Program-made: the position numbers and the translations under genes
Source of the DNA: Thermoplasmatales archaeon
GTDB taxonomy: Archaea > Thermoplasmatota > Thermoplasmata > Thermoplasmatales > GCA-001856825
Assembly (NCBI GenBank): GCA_014874235.1
Contig: JACWAC010000078.1
Location: forward strand, 1-5,876
Length of the DNA: 5,876 nucleotides
Reading direction: 5' to 3'
Part shown: positions 1-5,713 of the stretch, one piece after another
Position numbering within the stretch: position 1 is the stretch's first letter
How the letters are laid out: each line of letters opens with the position of its first letter
Notes under the pieces: generated by a model
What the model saw: the letters and a program-made list of their open reading frames with translations, nothing else
What the model was told of the DNA's origin: nothing
Database searches by the model: none

Positions 1-678
1 GTTCTTACACCAGCAGACCCATTTTTCCACGTTAACAAGAAAGAAATATCCATCCCGTTCGTCTGCGGTGCCAGGAATCTCGGGGAGGCCGTTAGGCGGA
101 TATGGGAGGGAGCAGCTATGATAAGAACAAAGGGAGAAGCTGGTACGGGAGACATCATCGAAGCAGTGAGGCACGTAAGAATGGTCAATCAGGGCATACA
201 AGAAGTGCTCCTAGCTGACGAGAACGAGCTGTGGGAAATAACTACGAACATCTCGAAGAGCTACGAAAACCTGACCAGGGAGACGAGGAGAACACTCTAT
301 GGAAGGGAAATGGTGAACGACGGCGACGTAATTTTCGGCAGTTATACATATGGAGAAATCAAATCTGGATTACACGAAGTTCTGAAAGAGGTAAAGAAGG
401 CAAAGAGACTACCAGTAGTTAATTTTGCTGCTGGCGGAGTTGCTTCACCTGCAGATGCCGTCCTTATGATGGAACATGGGGTGGACGGCGTTTTTGTTGG
501 AAGCGGTATATTCAAGAGTTCCAAACCCGAGAAGATGGCAGCGGCAGTGGTACAGGCTACCGCAGCATGGGACGATCCATCAACGCTCTTGGAAATGAGC
601 AAGGGACTACCCGGAATGAAGGGAAGGGACGTAGAGAAGATGGCAGATTCAGAGAAGATACAGGGACGCGGTTGGTAG
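1..678 (+). CDS. pdxS: Pyridoxal 5'-phosphate synthase subunit PdxS (5' partial)
   Basis: PdxS is the synthase subunit of the DXP-independent PLP pathway; it builds PLP from ribose 5-phosphate, glyceraldehyde 3-phosphate and ammonia supplied by the glutaminase PdxT. The reading frame is open from base 1, beginning VLTPADPFFHVNK, so the N-terminus, including the first catalytic lysine, is outside the window; 225 residues remain. Visible hallmarks are PFVCGARNLGEAVRR, the MIRTKGEAGTG loop whose lysine (codon 130-132) corresponds to the second catalytic lysine of the family, VVNFAAGGVASPADA with GVFVGSGIFKS (phosphate-binding end of the TIM barrel), and the typical C-terminus ending RGW. Between VRHVR and LPVVNF there are about 77 residues against about 40 in bacterial PdxS, an insertion like that known from archaeal homologues. 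No pdxT is in view; it could lie upstream. The ATG at 118 is internal, not the start. Confidence 0.97.
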   Translation, partial: VLTPADPFFHVNKKEISIPFVCGARNLGEAVRRIWEGAAMIRTKGEAGTGDIIEAVRHVRMVNQGIQEVLLADENELWEITTNISKSYENLTRETRRTLYGREMVNDGDVIFGSYTYGEIKSGLHEVLKEVKKAKRLPVVNFAAGGVASPADAVLMMEHGVDGVFVGSGIFKSSKPEKMAAAVVQATAAWDDPSTLLEMSKGLPGMKGRDVEKMADSEKIQGRGW

Positions 679-687
679 TTTAATTTA

Positions 688-1500
688 ATGACATTCCTGA
701 CTGTTGTGGGTCACACCAACATAGACATAATCTTCGATATCAATCAGATTCCGACGTTCGGGAGCGAGGAGATCAGAAGCATAGTGAGGAAACTAGGAGG
801 TACGGGTGCGAATATTGCTCGGTTTGCCGCATCGCTCGGTACTCCTGTTAATCTTATATCGAGAATCTCCAAGAATTTTCCAGAGGATTTGCTCAACCAG
901 TTACGGAACGACAGAATAAGTCTTTCACTCGAGACCAGCGATGATGAGGGACCAGTTTGCTACATTGCAGATTCGAAGGAGAATCAGATTGCCTTCATGT
1001 ACCAGGGGCCGATGAGTCGTCCAGGTAAGAACTACGAGATCGATAGTAAGTATTGTCATTTCGCAACGTCCAATCCAGACTGGATACTCAATTTGATGCG
1101 CAGGAGCAGTAGCGTTAAGATTCTGGACCCTGGACAGGAGATAAAGTACAGATGGAAACCAGAGATGCTTGCAGAAGCGATACGGATGGCAGATCTGGTG
1201 GTACTGAACGAGGCGGAATTCAACTATCTTTCCTCCCTTACTAGAGTCGATTCAGAAAAGACCATAGTTACCCTCGGTGGAAGGGGTGCAATATTCAGGA
1301 ACGAGCTTATTCCAACGGAGCACCTTCCACACGCGTCTTCTCTTGGAGCGGGCGATATGTTTAGGGCGGGGTTCTATGCATTCCTATATCGCGGAAAGGA
1401 TATCAAGGAAGCAATAGCCGGTGCCAACAGAATCACGAGTTTCTATCTAAGGAACGATATGAATACAGATATCAAGTTCAACTGGGAAAGCACCTATTGA
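688..1500 (+). CDS. PfkB/ribokinase-family kinase, probably a nucleoside kinase
   Basis: This 270-residue cytosolic kinase belongs to the ribokinase (PfkB) fold. Seen in the sequence: N-terminal GHTNID with the substrate-contacting Asp13, the GGTGAN glycine pair at 37-42, a mid-protein GPVCYI...FMYQGPM segment, LVVLNEAEF at about 194-202, and the family signature LGAGDMFRAGF at 219-229 with GAGD anion hole and catalytic base Asp223. The order and wording of these segments resemble, from memory, T. acidophilum Ta0880, a broad-specificity nucleoside kinase, so phosphorylation of a nucleoside by a nucleotide donor is the best guess. Because the gene follows pdxS by only 9 bp, a vitamin B6-related kinase role is an alternative; PfkB members include pyridoxal kinases. 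It has no promoter of its own and no clear Shine-Dalgarno sequence. The pdxS stop TAG is in the same frame, 12 bp upstream of the ATG, which rules out an earlier start. Family is certain, substrate is not. Confidence 0.92.
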   Translation: MTFLTVVGHTNIDIIFDINQIPTFGSEEIRSIVRKLGGTGANIARFAASLGTPVNLISRISKNFPEDLLNQLRNDRISLSLETSDDEGPVCYIADSKENQIAFMYQGPMSRPGKNYEIDSKYCHFATSNPDWILNLMRRSSSVKILDPGQEIKYRWKPEMLAEAIRMADLVVLNEAEFNYLSSLTRVDSEKTIVTLGGRGAIFRNELIPTEHLPHASSLGAGDMFRAGFYAFLYRGKDIKEAIAGANRITSFYLRNDMNTDIKFNWESTY

Positions 1501-1523
1501 GACCTTGATCTCTTCCGGTATTC

Positions 1524-1536
1524 TTGAAAATTTCAA
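1524..1536. repeat. 13-bp palindrome between kinase and MFS genes
   Basis: TTGAAAATTTCAA is a perfect inverted repeat (TTGAAA, centre A, TTTCAA). It lies 24 bp after the kinase stop and about 38 bp before the MFS TATA box. It could be a protein-binding site or part of an AT-rich termination region; an AT-rich sequence like this also arises by chance. Confidence 0.3.
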
Positions 1537-1573
1537 TTTAGTACTGTTCCTGTATATAGAGTAGAGCATTCAA

Positions 1574-1583
1574 TTAAAAATAT
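1574..1583 (+). promoter_or_regulatory. TATA box of the MFS gene
   Basis: TTAAAAATAT is centred about 25 bp upstream of the ATG at 1604. In archaea transcription begins about 25 bp after the TATA centre, so the transcript would start at or beside the start codon (leaderless). No convincing Shine-Dalgarno sequence precedes the ATG, which fits. The BRE upstream is not distinct. Confidence 0.65.
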
Positions 1584-1603
1584 GTGCATAGTATTACCCT
1601 AGA

Positions 1604-2848
1604 ATGAGCGATCCTCCTGGGAAGGATAGGTGGTTCCTATCATACTTCCCCATGAACACTTCTGGGGGCATTACTAGTCCGCTCGCTCCACTCTTCATAA
1701 CAGAGCTTCTAGCGGGGGGGATCATAGACTATTCCATTTATGTCGTCGTATCTTCAATAGCCACTATTCTCGGTTTGCTCGTTTGGGGCAATCTCTCGGA
1801 TAGATTGGGCAGGCGGAGAATATTCGTATTCATAGGATTCATATCACTCGCAGTAACCTCCGTCCTCTTTGCGATCTCCTTCAACACACTATACTTCATT
1901 GCCATCTCTTTCCTTTCTGGATTCCTTGGAAGTGCTGCAACTCCAGTTTCCTCGATACTGATCATGGAGCTCACTGAGAGGAGAGATTGGTCCATGAAGA
2001 TTTCAAAGTTCTCCCAGTACAACAGTTATGGCAGTATTGCCGGAGTCGTATTTGCTTCCGTCTTCACCGGCGCGTTCCCGAAAGTGTTTATGTTGAGATA
2101 CCTCTACCTGTTCGCTTTTGCGTTTTATGTGTTATCTGCGGTGCTTGGTTACCTCTACATTCCAGAGAGCAGCACAAAAATCAACAGGGACGAAATTCCC
2201 CTGAGAGCCTTCAGAATCATTGAACGAGTAAGGTACTTGCCCTCTCAGATCATTCACTTCAATTTCCATTTCAGAGAGCTTGCGAGTGATCTGAAATACA
2301 TACTCGTAGGATTTCTTATTATGATGACGGGATTTCAGCTATTCTTTGTCGCATTCCCAATAATGCTCAGGTCACTAGACGTCACGTCATCTGTTTACTT
2401 CATCATATACCTCGGAAACTACGTATTCGGGGCAATTACTTTTGGATTTTCAGGTCAGACTACTCTAAAGTATGGCAATAGGAAGGTAGCCACTATCGCA
2501 GTGATAGCCAGGATTTTCATCTTCCCGTCCGTCATCGCAATCGTAGCTCTTGGTGCCACCCATAGACCGATACTTTTCATCGGTCTTCTCCTTGTCTACT
2601 CTATCCTCGGAGCCCTTTGGTCTTTCATTTCCGTGGCTACCGGTACAATGGTATCAAACCTTTCAAAACCGGAAGAACGTGGAAGGGTCAGCGGAACTTA
2701 CAACGCGGTACAAAGTTTTGGAGCAGTCATAGGGTCCGCCCTGACTGGTATAATAGTGACGGGAATTGGTTACTCTCCCGATTTCCTCATAGCTTCCGCA
2801 GTGGTGGCTGTAGGACTCCTGATATTCCTGAGAGAAAAATCGAAGTGA
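1604..2848 (+). CDS. Major facilitator superfamily transporter, 12 helices
   Basis: This 414-residue integral membrane protein belongs to the secondary transporters of the major facilitator superfamily. The diagnostic motif A between helices 2 and 3 is intact: WGNLSDRLGRRR at residues 61-72. Twelve hydrophobic segments can be counted: roughly 11-35, 45-62, 73-93, 97-118, 140-160, 168-187, then a basic cytoplasmic loop of about 35 residues, then 230-250, 260-282, 292-315, 320-345, 366-385 and 388-408. A weaker motif A copy (GQTTLKYGNRK) sits between helices 8 and 9, as expected from the internal duplication. The substrate cannot be read from the sequence; sugar, organic acid or drug:proton transport are all possible. 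The start is supported by a leaderless promoter and by an in-frame stop at 1589-1591. It is transcribed alone and converges on comB; its TGA touches the comB stop codon with no gap. Confidence 0.94.
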   Translation: MSDPPGKDRWFLSYFPMNTSGGITSPLAPLFITELLAGGIIDYSIYVVVSSIATILGLLVWGNLSDRLGRRRIFVFIGFISLAVTSVLFAISFNTLYFIAISFLSGFLGSAATPVSSILIMELTERRDWSMKISKFSQYNSYGSIAGVVFASVFTGAFPKVFMLRYLYLFAFAFYVLSAVLGYLYIPESSTKINRDEIPLRAFRIIERVRYLPSQIIHFNFHFRELASDLKYILVGFLIMMTGFQLFFVAFPIMLRSLDVTSSVYFIIYLGNYVFGAITFGFSGQTTLKYGNRKVATIAVIARIFIFPSVIAIVALGATHRPILFIGLLLVYSILGALWSFISVATGTMVSNLSKPEERGRVSGTYNAVQSFGAVIGSALTGIIVTGIGYSPDFLIASAVVAVGLLIFLREKSK

Positions 2849-3481
2849 TTATTCCATCTTCACGATCTTTCCGTTCTTGAAAATTGGGATGACATCCGTT
2901 ACATCCAGCTGCAGGCAAAAAGATAAGTCGGCATCAAATTTGTGATTCCTGAGCAGAACCGCCCCGTTCCCGTTCCTTGCCCGGTTGATGTTCACTTCTA
3001 TGCTGGAACCAGGTTCAAGAACCTTCTTTGTCAGGGCGTAAGCAAACTCGTTGTCCTCGGTAGAGACACCATTCTTCAGGTTCGCAGGGAAGATATGGAC
3101 TTCCTTGTTCCTGAGGTGCCTGGAGAGTGAAGATATGTTGAGGAAGGAACCGATAAGCGTCCCCTCGCCAGCCTTCAAGATAACACCCGATCCGTTGGTT
3201 GTCTTGAGCACGATCTTTGCACCGTCCAAATCCAGTCCCGAAGTTTCCGTGGGAGAGTTGCCGTGTTCAAATCCCTCGATAGGCGATAGATTGCTCTCCC
3301 CGAACAGGAGATAACCTTCCTTCTTTAGAGCATATGCCGAAGTGACATCGTCGACTGGTATGACCTCCTTTGCTCCCTTCTGGATCATTGTGACGATGTT
3401 TGACGTGGCCCTAAAGACATCTGCTACAACTGGAACTCCGTAGACGTTCCTAATGTATCTTCCATCGGTAATTCTTATCAT
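2849..3481 (-). CDS. comB: ComB family phosphatase (2-phosphosulfolactate phosphatase homologue)
   Basis: This 210-residue protein carries the ComB family landmarks: VVADVFRATSNIV at 18-30 (the Asp-x-x-Arg-Ala-Thr block), KEVIPVDDV, LLFGES at 58-63, EHGNSP at 72-77, KTTNGSG at 93-99, and the C-terminal SFCLQLDVTDVIP. Characterised ComB is a Mg-dependent acid phosphatase converting 2-phosphosulfolactate to sulfolactate on the route to coenzyme M. Many homologues occur where coenzyme M is not made, so the substrate here is open. The start chosen is the ATG at 3481-3479, not the longer frame up to 3532: it overlaps the preceding JAMM gene's TGA as ATGA, is preceded on its strand by an SD-like GGAAATGATC, and the extra 17 residues of the longer form look unlike the family. 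It is the last gene of the nadK-JAMM-comB operon. Family assignment is good; the enzymatic role is inferred. Confidence 0.87.
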   Translation of the reverse strand: MIRITDGRYIRNVYGVPVVADVFRATSNIVTMIQKGAKEVIPVDDVTSAYALKKEGYLLFGESNLSPIEGFEHGNSPTETSGLDLDGAKIVLKTTNGSGVILKAGEGTLIGSFLNISSLSRHLRNKEVHIFPANLKNGVSTEDNEFAYALTKKVLEPGSSIEVNINRARNGNGAVLLRNHKFDADLSFCLQLDVTDVIPIFKNGKIVKME

Positions 3482-3840
3482 GTGATCATTTCCAGATTTA
3501 TCTCGATGCCCTCGTTGTTGAAGGCTCTCCAAGAGTGCAGGTTGAACGGATATCCTACTATTACATGAGTGTTGCCGAATTTTGAATATAAGCTCCTGTC
3601 CTCGTCACTTGGTAGGATCACTCCTGAAGGATGAGAGTGTATTGTTCCAACGTATCCGAGGTCCAACGGCCTTGCCCAGAGCTGCATTATTGCGCTCCTG
3701 TCCCCGGATATGGTGCCTGGCAGGAGAGCGATTTCGTATATTATGTCCTTCTTCGCCTTGAGGAGAGCTGCGAACTCGTTGGGGAGAGAGTCCTTGCTAC
3801 TCTCCATAACAAGCTCGATAACCCCTCTCCTGATCTTCAT
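3478..3840 (-). CDS. JAMM/MPN-domain metallopeptidase, stand-alone
   Basis: This 120-residue protein is a single MPN (Mov34/PAD-1, JAMM) domain. The zinc-site motif is complete: Glu22 in LPNEFAALL, then IHSHPSGVILPSDED, giving His68, His70, Ser78 and Asp81 in the spacing H-x-H-x7-S-x2-D. An active zinc-dependent peptidase or isopeptidase is therefore expected. Archaeal JAMM enzymes can remove ubiquitin-like SAMP proteins from targets, and small bacterial relatives cleave a sulfur carrier protein-cysteine adduct in cysteine synthesis; either type of substrate is possible and none is visible in this window. The start ATG (3840-3838) overlaps the nadK TGA as ATGA and is preceded by GGGAG eight bases upstream, so translation is probably coupled. 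The 3' end overlaps comB in the same way. The length is typical of a domain-only member, with no extra domains or membrane segment. Confidence 0.9.
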   Translation of the reverse strand: MKIRRGVIELVMESSKDSLPNEFAALLKAKKDIIYEIALLPGTISGDRSAIMQLWARPLDLGYVGTIHSHPSGVILPSDEDRSLYSKFGNTHVIVGYPFNLHSWRAFNNEGIEINLEMIT

Positions 3841-4643
3841 GTCATTTTCTCCCGGGTATTCTTGTAAAAATCGGAGTTGAATCTTATGAATCTGGCAGGG
3901 TGTTCACTCTCCGTAAACGATATTTCGTCGTGGAATCCCACCTCCATACCTTCCTGTCCGTCGAGTGTGAGCATTATGTTCCTTCCCTTATCCAGCGCAA
4001 CCGCCCTGATAGTTGACTGAGAGGGAACAACCATACTCCTAGCACTGAGACTGAATGGGGCCATGTAGGAAATTATGAATGCCTTAACCTTCGGATCCAG
4101 TATCGGGCCACCAACGCTTAGGGAGTAAGAAGTTGATCCGGTTGGGGTCGCTATGATGATGCCATCGGCCCTTATGTTGTGTATGAAGTCATCGTCCAGG
4201 TATATCCCAAACCATCGTATCTTAGACATTATCATAGTCTTCAGAACGGCCTCGTTCAGTGAATCCGGTAATCTCTTCGAATTCACGGTTGTCTTTATCC
4301 TCGCTCTCTCTTCAATCTTGTAATCGCCCTGCAGATATCTGCTCAAGCATCCGAGAGCGCTGGAAGAGTCTGTCTCCGAAAGGAATGCAAGGCTTGCGAC
4401 ATTTATCGGAAGTATCGGAAGTTTGGATTTCTGAAGTGTCCATAGGGCAGTCCCATCTCCTCCTACCGTGACCAGAGCATCCGCGCTGATCTTGTCTATC
4501 CTTTCCCCGTCCACCTTCATTTCCTTTGCTGTACCGGACTCAATGACAAAATCGTGCCCGTTTACTTTCAGGTAATCTGAGAGAAACCCTATTAGCTCTG
4601 TGCATCTTGGGCACTCTGGTTTCGAAACAAATCCTATCTTCAT
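3837..4643 (-). CDS. nadK: NAD kinase
   Basis: NAD kinase phosphorylates NAD to NADP and is the only known source of NADP in cells. The 268-residue length is usual for archaeal and bacterial NadK. Key blocks are present: VGGDGT at 60-65 (catalytic Asp63 region), LNEAVLK at 129-135 (NE motif contacting NAD), RADGIIIATPTGSTSYS at 158-174, GGPILDP at 178-184, and near the C-terminus SARSMVVP and LTLDGQ. The loop that normally reads like GxNxGxLGFL is here PINVASLAFL (79-88), losing three glycines. A CPRC pair lies at residues 11-14, which I do not recall as a family feature. The ATG at 4643 is firm: the codon directly before it in frame is TGA. It is preceded by GGATGA and by a 17-codon ORF ending in an ATGA overlap. 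It heads the nadK-JAMM-comB operon. Confidence 0.95.
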   Translation of the reverse strand: MKIGFVSKPECPRCTELIGFLSDYLKVNGHDFVIESGTAKEMKVDGERIDKISADALVTVGGDGTALWTLQKSKLPILPINVASLAFLSETDSSSALGCLSRYLQGDYKIEERARIKTTVNSKRLPDSLNEAVLKTMIMSKIRWFGIYLDDDFIHNIRADGIIIATPTGSTSYSLSVGGPILDPKVKAFIISYMAPFSLSARSMVVPSQSTIRAVALDKGRNIMLTLDGQEGMEVGFHDEISFTESEHPARFIRFNSDFYKNTREKMT

Positions 4644-4693
4644 TCATCCTGCCCCCCTTTCCTATGAAAAGCAAATGCAAGGAAGCTAATCAT
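4640..4693 (-). CDS. Possible 17-residue leader ORF upstream of nadK
   Basis: On the minus strand an ATG at 4693-4691 opens a frame encoding MISFLAFAFHRKGGQDE and ends in TGA at 4642-4640. This stop overlaps the nadK ATG as ATGA, the same junction found at both downstream gene borders of the operon. The ATG sits about 27 bp after the centre of the TATA box at 4717-4724, where a leaderless transcript would begin. The frame is not that of nadK. The peptide has a hydrophobic N-terminal half followed by charged and polar residues and matches nothing I know. It may be a translated leader that feeds ribosomes into nadK, or the leader may simply be untranslated and the ORF accidental. Confidence 0.4.
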   Translation of the reverse strand: MISFLAFAFHRKGGQDE

Positions 4694-4716
4694 CGTTGGT
4701 TGGGAATGACTACCGA

Positions 4717-4724
4717 ATATATAA
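4717..4724 (-). promoter_or_regulatory. TATA box of the nadK operon
   Basis: Read on the minus strand, TTATATAT lies about 77 bp upstream of nadK. Transcription would begin near 4694, giving a leader of about 50 bases before nadK, or a leaderless start on the 17-codon ORF. The same AT core reads AATATATAAG on the plus strand with CGA just before it, so it could also work in the other direction. Confidence 0.6.
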
Positions 4725-4757
4725 GAGTGAAGAATAGAGATTCTCGTGAAATATAGC

Positions 4758-4813
4758 GATTCTGTGGATCTGTATCAGCGCTCTGGATCACCCATCCAAA
4801 ATTCTGTGAATCT
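4758..4813. repeat. Pair of 14-base direct repeats, 42 bp apart
   Basis: GATTCTGTGGATCT (4758-4771) and AATTCTGTGAATCT (4800-4813) agree at 12 of 14 positions. The 42-bp period is a multiple of three and in the GTG-initiated plus-strand frame the copies encode DSVDL and NSVNL. They may be protein-binding half sites, the remains of a small duplication, or chance. Confidence 0.45.
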
Positions 4814-4854
4814 CAATTCATTTCGCAATATCGGAAACTATCTTGGAAATCGGG

Positions 4855-5694
4855 TTACAGATCTTTTCTTGCTTCCCCGTAGGTTTCTATGCTTTCAAGC
4901 CTGATATCACTTACTTTTTCTGTCTTGTCAAAAAACCTGATGAGGAAGGGAACAGTGAGGAAAGTTGGAACAATTGCCAACGATTGGACCCTCCCAGAAT
5001 GATGGTTCTCAAAATATGCCGGAACTGGAATCTGGTCCCTTACAATGGATCTCAAAAGAGGAGCGATTGGAGTGTTGGAAATGTCAAGACGACCAATATA
5101 TCCGCTGGCATCGGCACCGTAGGAAATAGCACCAAGAGGATCTACGATCCCTTTCCACTCCCATACATAATCGTGGTTCCCTTCTTCCCCGTAGCTGAAC
5201 TTTACCACTGTCAGTGGAGCCCTAGGATCTATCTCGTCGAGTTTGGCCCTGATGCCATCGGATCTTCCCATCTTCGTGACGCTAATGCCTGCATTTATGG
5301 AAACGAGTAGTTTTACCATATCTGCAACCTTTTGTGTGTCGGAGTTGTGAAACCTGAAATCCACTATCATGTTCCCCTTGATGGTGTATAAGCCACCCAA
5401 TACCATAGAGGGTATGGAAGCGATTTTCTCGTGAATTATTCTCAACTCTCGCAGGACAAACTTCTGTGCAATCATCATGAAGTTGCCGAACAGGACCGGG
5501 TTGTAATAGTTGTAGATTTCATATTCGCCTAGAGCACTCTTCTCAACGAAGAAGTTGAGAAAGGTGGAATCTTTGTGGAAGTGCATGTCCAGAGGTATGG
5601 GTTCATTCTCATTCAAAAACGGCAGCTTGGAGGAACCTAATGGAGTTGAAAAGCACAATGACATATCTAGCCTTCTATCTAGGTTTGCAAGCAT
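4855..5694 (-). CDS. Unrecognised 279-residue protein
   Basis: I do not recognise this family. The protein looks soluble: it has no signal peptide, no membrane helix long enough to span, and one cysteine (Cys14). It appears to be mixed alpha/beta: a likely helix at about 72-93 (MMIAQKFVLRELRIIHEKI), a strand-turn-strand unit at 97-115 (MVLGGLYTIKGNMIVDFRF), a helix at 119-134, an aromatic segment YVWEWKGIVDP at 176-186, a helix at 209-220 and hydrophobic strands near the C-terminus (238-255). No helix-turn-helix, nucleotide-binding loop or metal-ligand cluster is evident. The start is firm: a TATA box is centred about 25 bp upstream, giving a leaderless transcript, and the codon directly before the ATG is an in-frame TGA. 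The plus-strand frame opposite (4843-5310) lacks a promoter and has an unnatural composition. It is probably transcribed alone; the 211-bp gap before the nadK operon has its own promoter. Confidence 0.82.
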   Translation of the reverse strand: MLANLDRRLDMSLCFSTPLGSSKLPFLNENEPIPLDMHFHKDSTFLNFFVEKSALGEYEIYNYYNPVLFGNFMMIAQKFVLRELRIIHEKIASIPSMVLGGLYTIKGNMIVDFRFHNSDTQKVADMVKLLVSINAGISVTKMGRSDGIRAKLDEIDPRAPLTVVKFSYGEEGNHDYVWEWKGIVDPLGAISYGADASGYIGRLDISNTPIAPLLRSIVRDQIPVPAYFENHHSGRVQSLAIVPTFLTVPFLIRFFDKTEKVSDIRLESIETYGEARKDL

Positions 5695-5713
5695 TCACTA
5701 CTGAATGCGTTAA

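Larger units (their letters stand above)
4644..4854. other. Intergenic region between nadK and the 279-residue gene
   Basis: These 211 bp separate two minus-strand genes. The nadK-proximal part holds the nadK promoter and leader ORF. The remainder (4745-4854) contains a 14-base direct repeat, matching at 12 positions, at 4758-4771 and 4800-4813, and is open in one plus-strand frame from a GTG at 4746 through to 4904. I see no tRNA cloverleaf, C/D-box signature or strong stem-and-T-run terminator. No known gene can be assigned here. Confidence 0.7.

Noticed and set aside
231..422. 63-codon plus-strand frame inside pdxS
   Set aside because: It is an out-of-frame shadow of pdxS with a low-complexity charged product.
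342..602. Minus-strand frame of 86 codons inside pdxS
   Set aside because: It is antisense to strongly conserved PdxS sequence and has no promoter or ribosome binding site.
2617..2880. Plus-strand frame of 87 codons within the MFS gene and across its end
   Set aside because: It overlaps an unambiguous transporter in another frame, and its product is Arg/Ser-rich with no family features.
3482..3532. Upstream in-frame ATG extending ComB by 17 residues
   Set aside because: The extension would overlap the JAMM gene by over 50 bases, reads MESLQQRGHRDKSGNDH unlike the family, and ignores the ATGA junction and SD-like sequence at 3481.
4664..4684. Short symmetry (TCCT...AGGA, GCAAATGC) in the nadK leader as a possible hairpin or riboswitch
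   Set aside because: The stems are only 3-4 bp and no known riboswitch core can be recognised; the leader is about 50 bases, too short for most.
4745..4854. Possible tRNA or C/D-box guide RNA in the intergenic gap
   Set aside because: No cloverleaf with a T-loop GTTC-type sequence and no paired C (RTGATGA) and D (CTGA) boxes were found on either strand.
4843..5310. 155-codon plus-strand frame opposite the 279-residue gene
   Set aside because: It has no promoter at its ATG, is rich in Cys, Trp and Pro in an unnatural pattern, and lies opposite a frame with a firm leaderless start and better composition.
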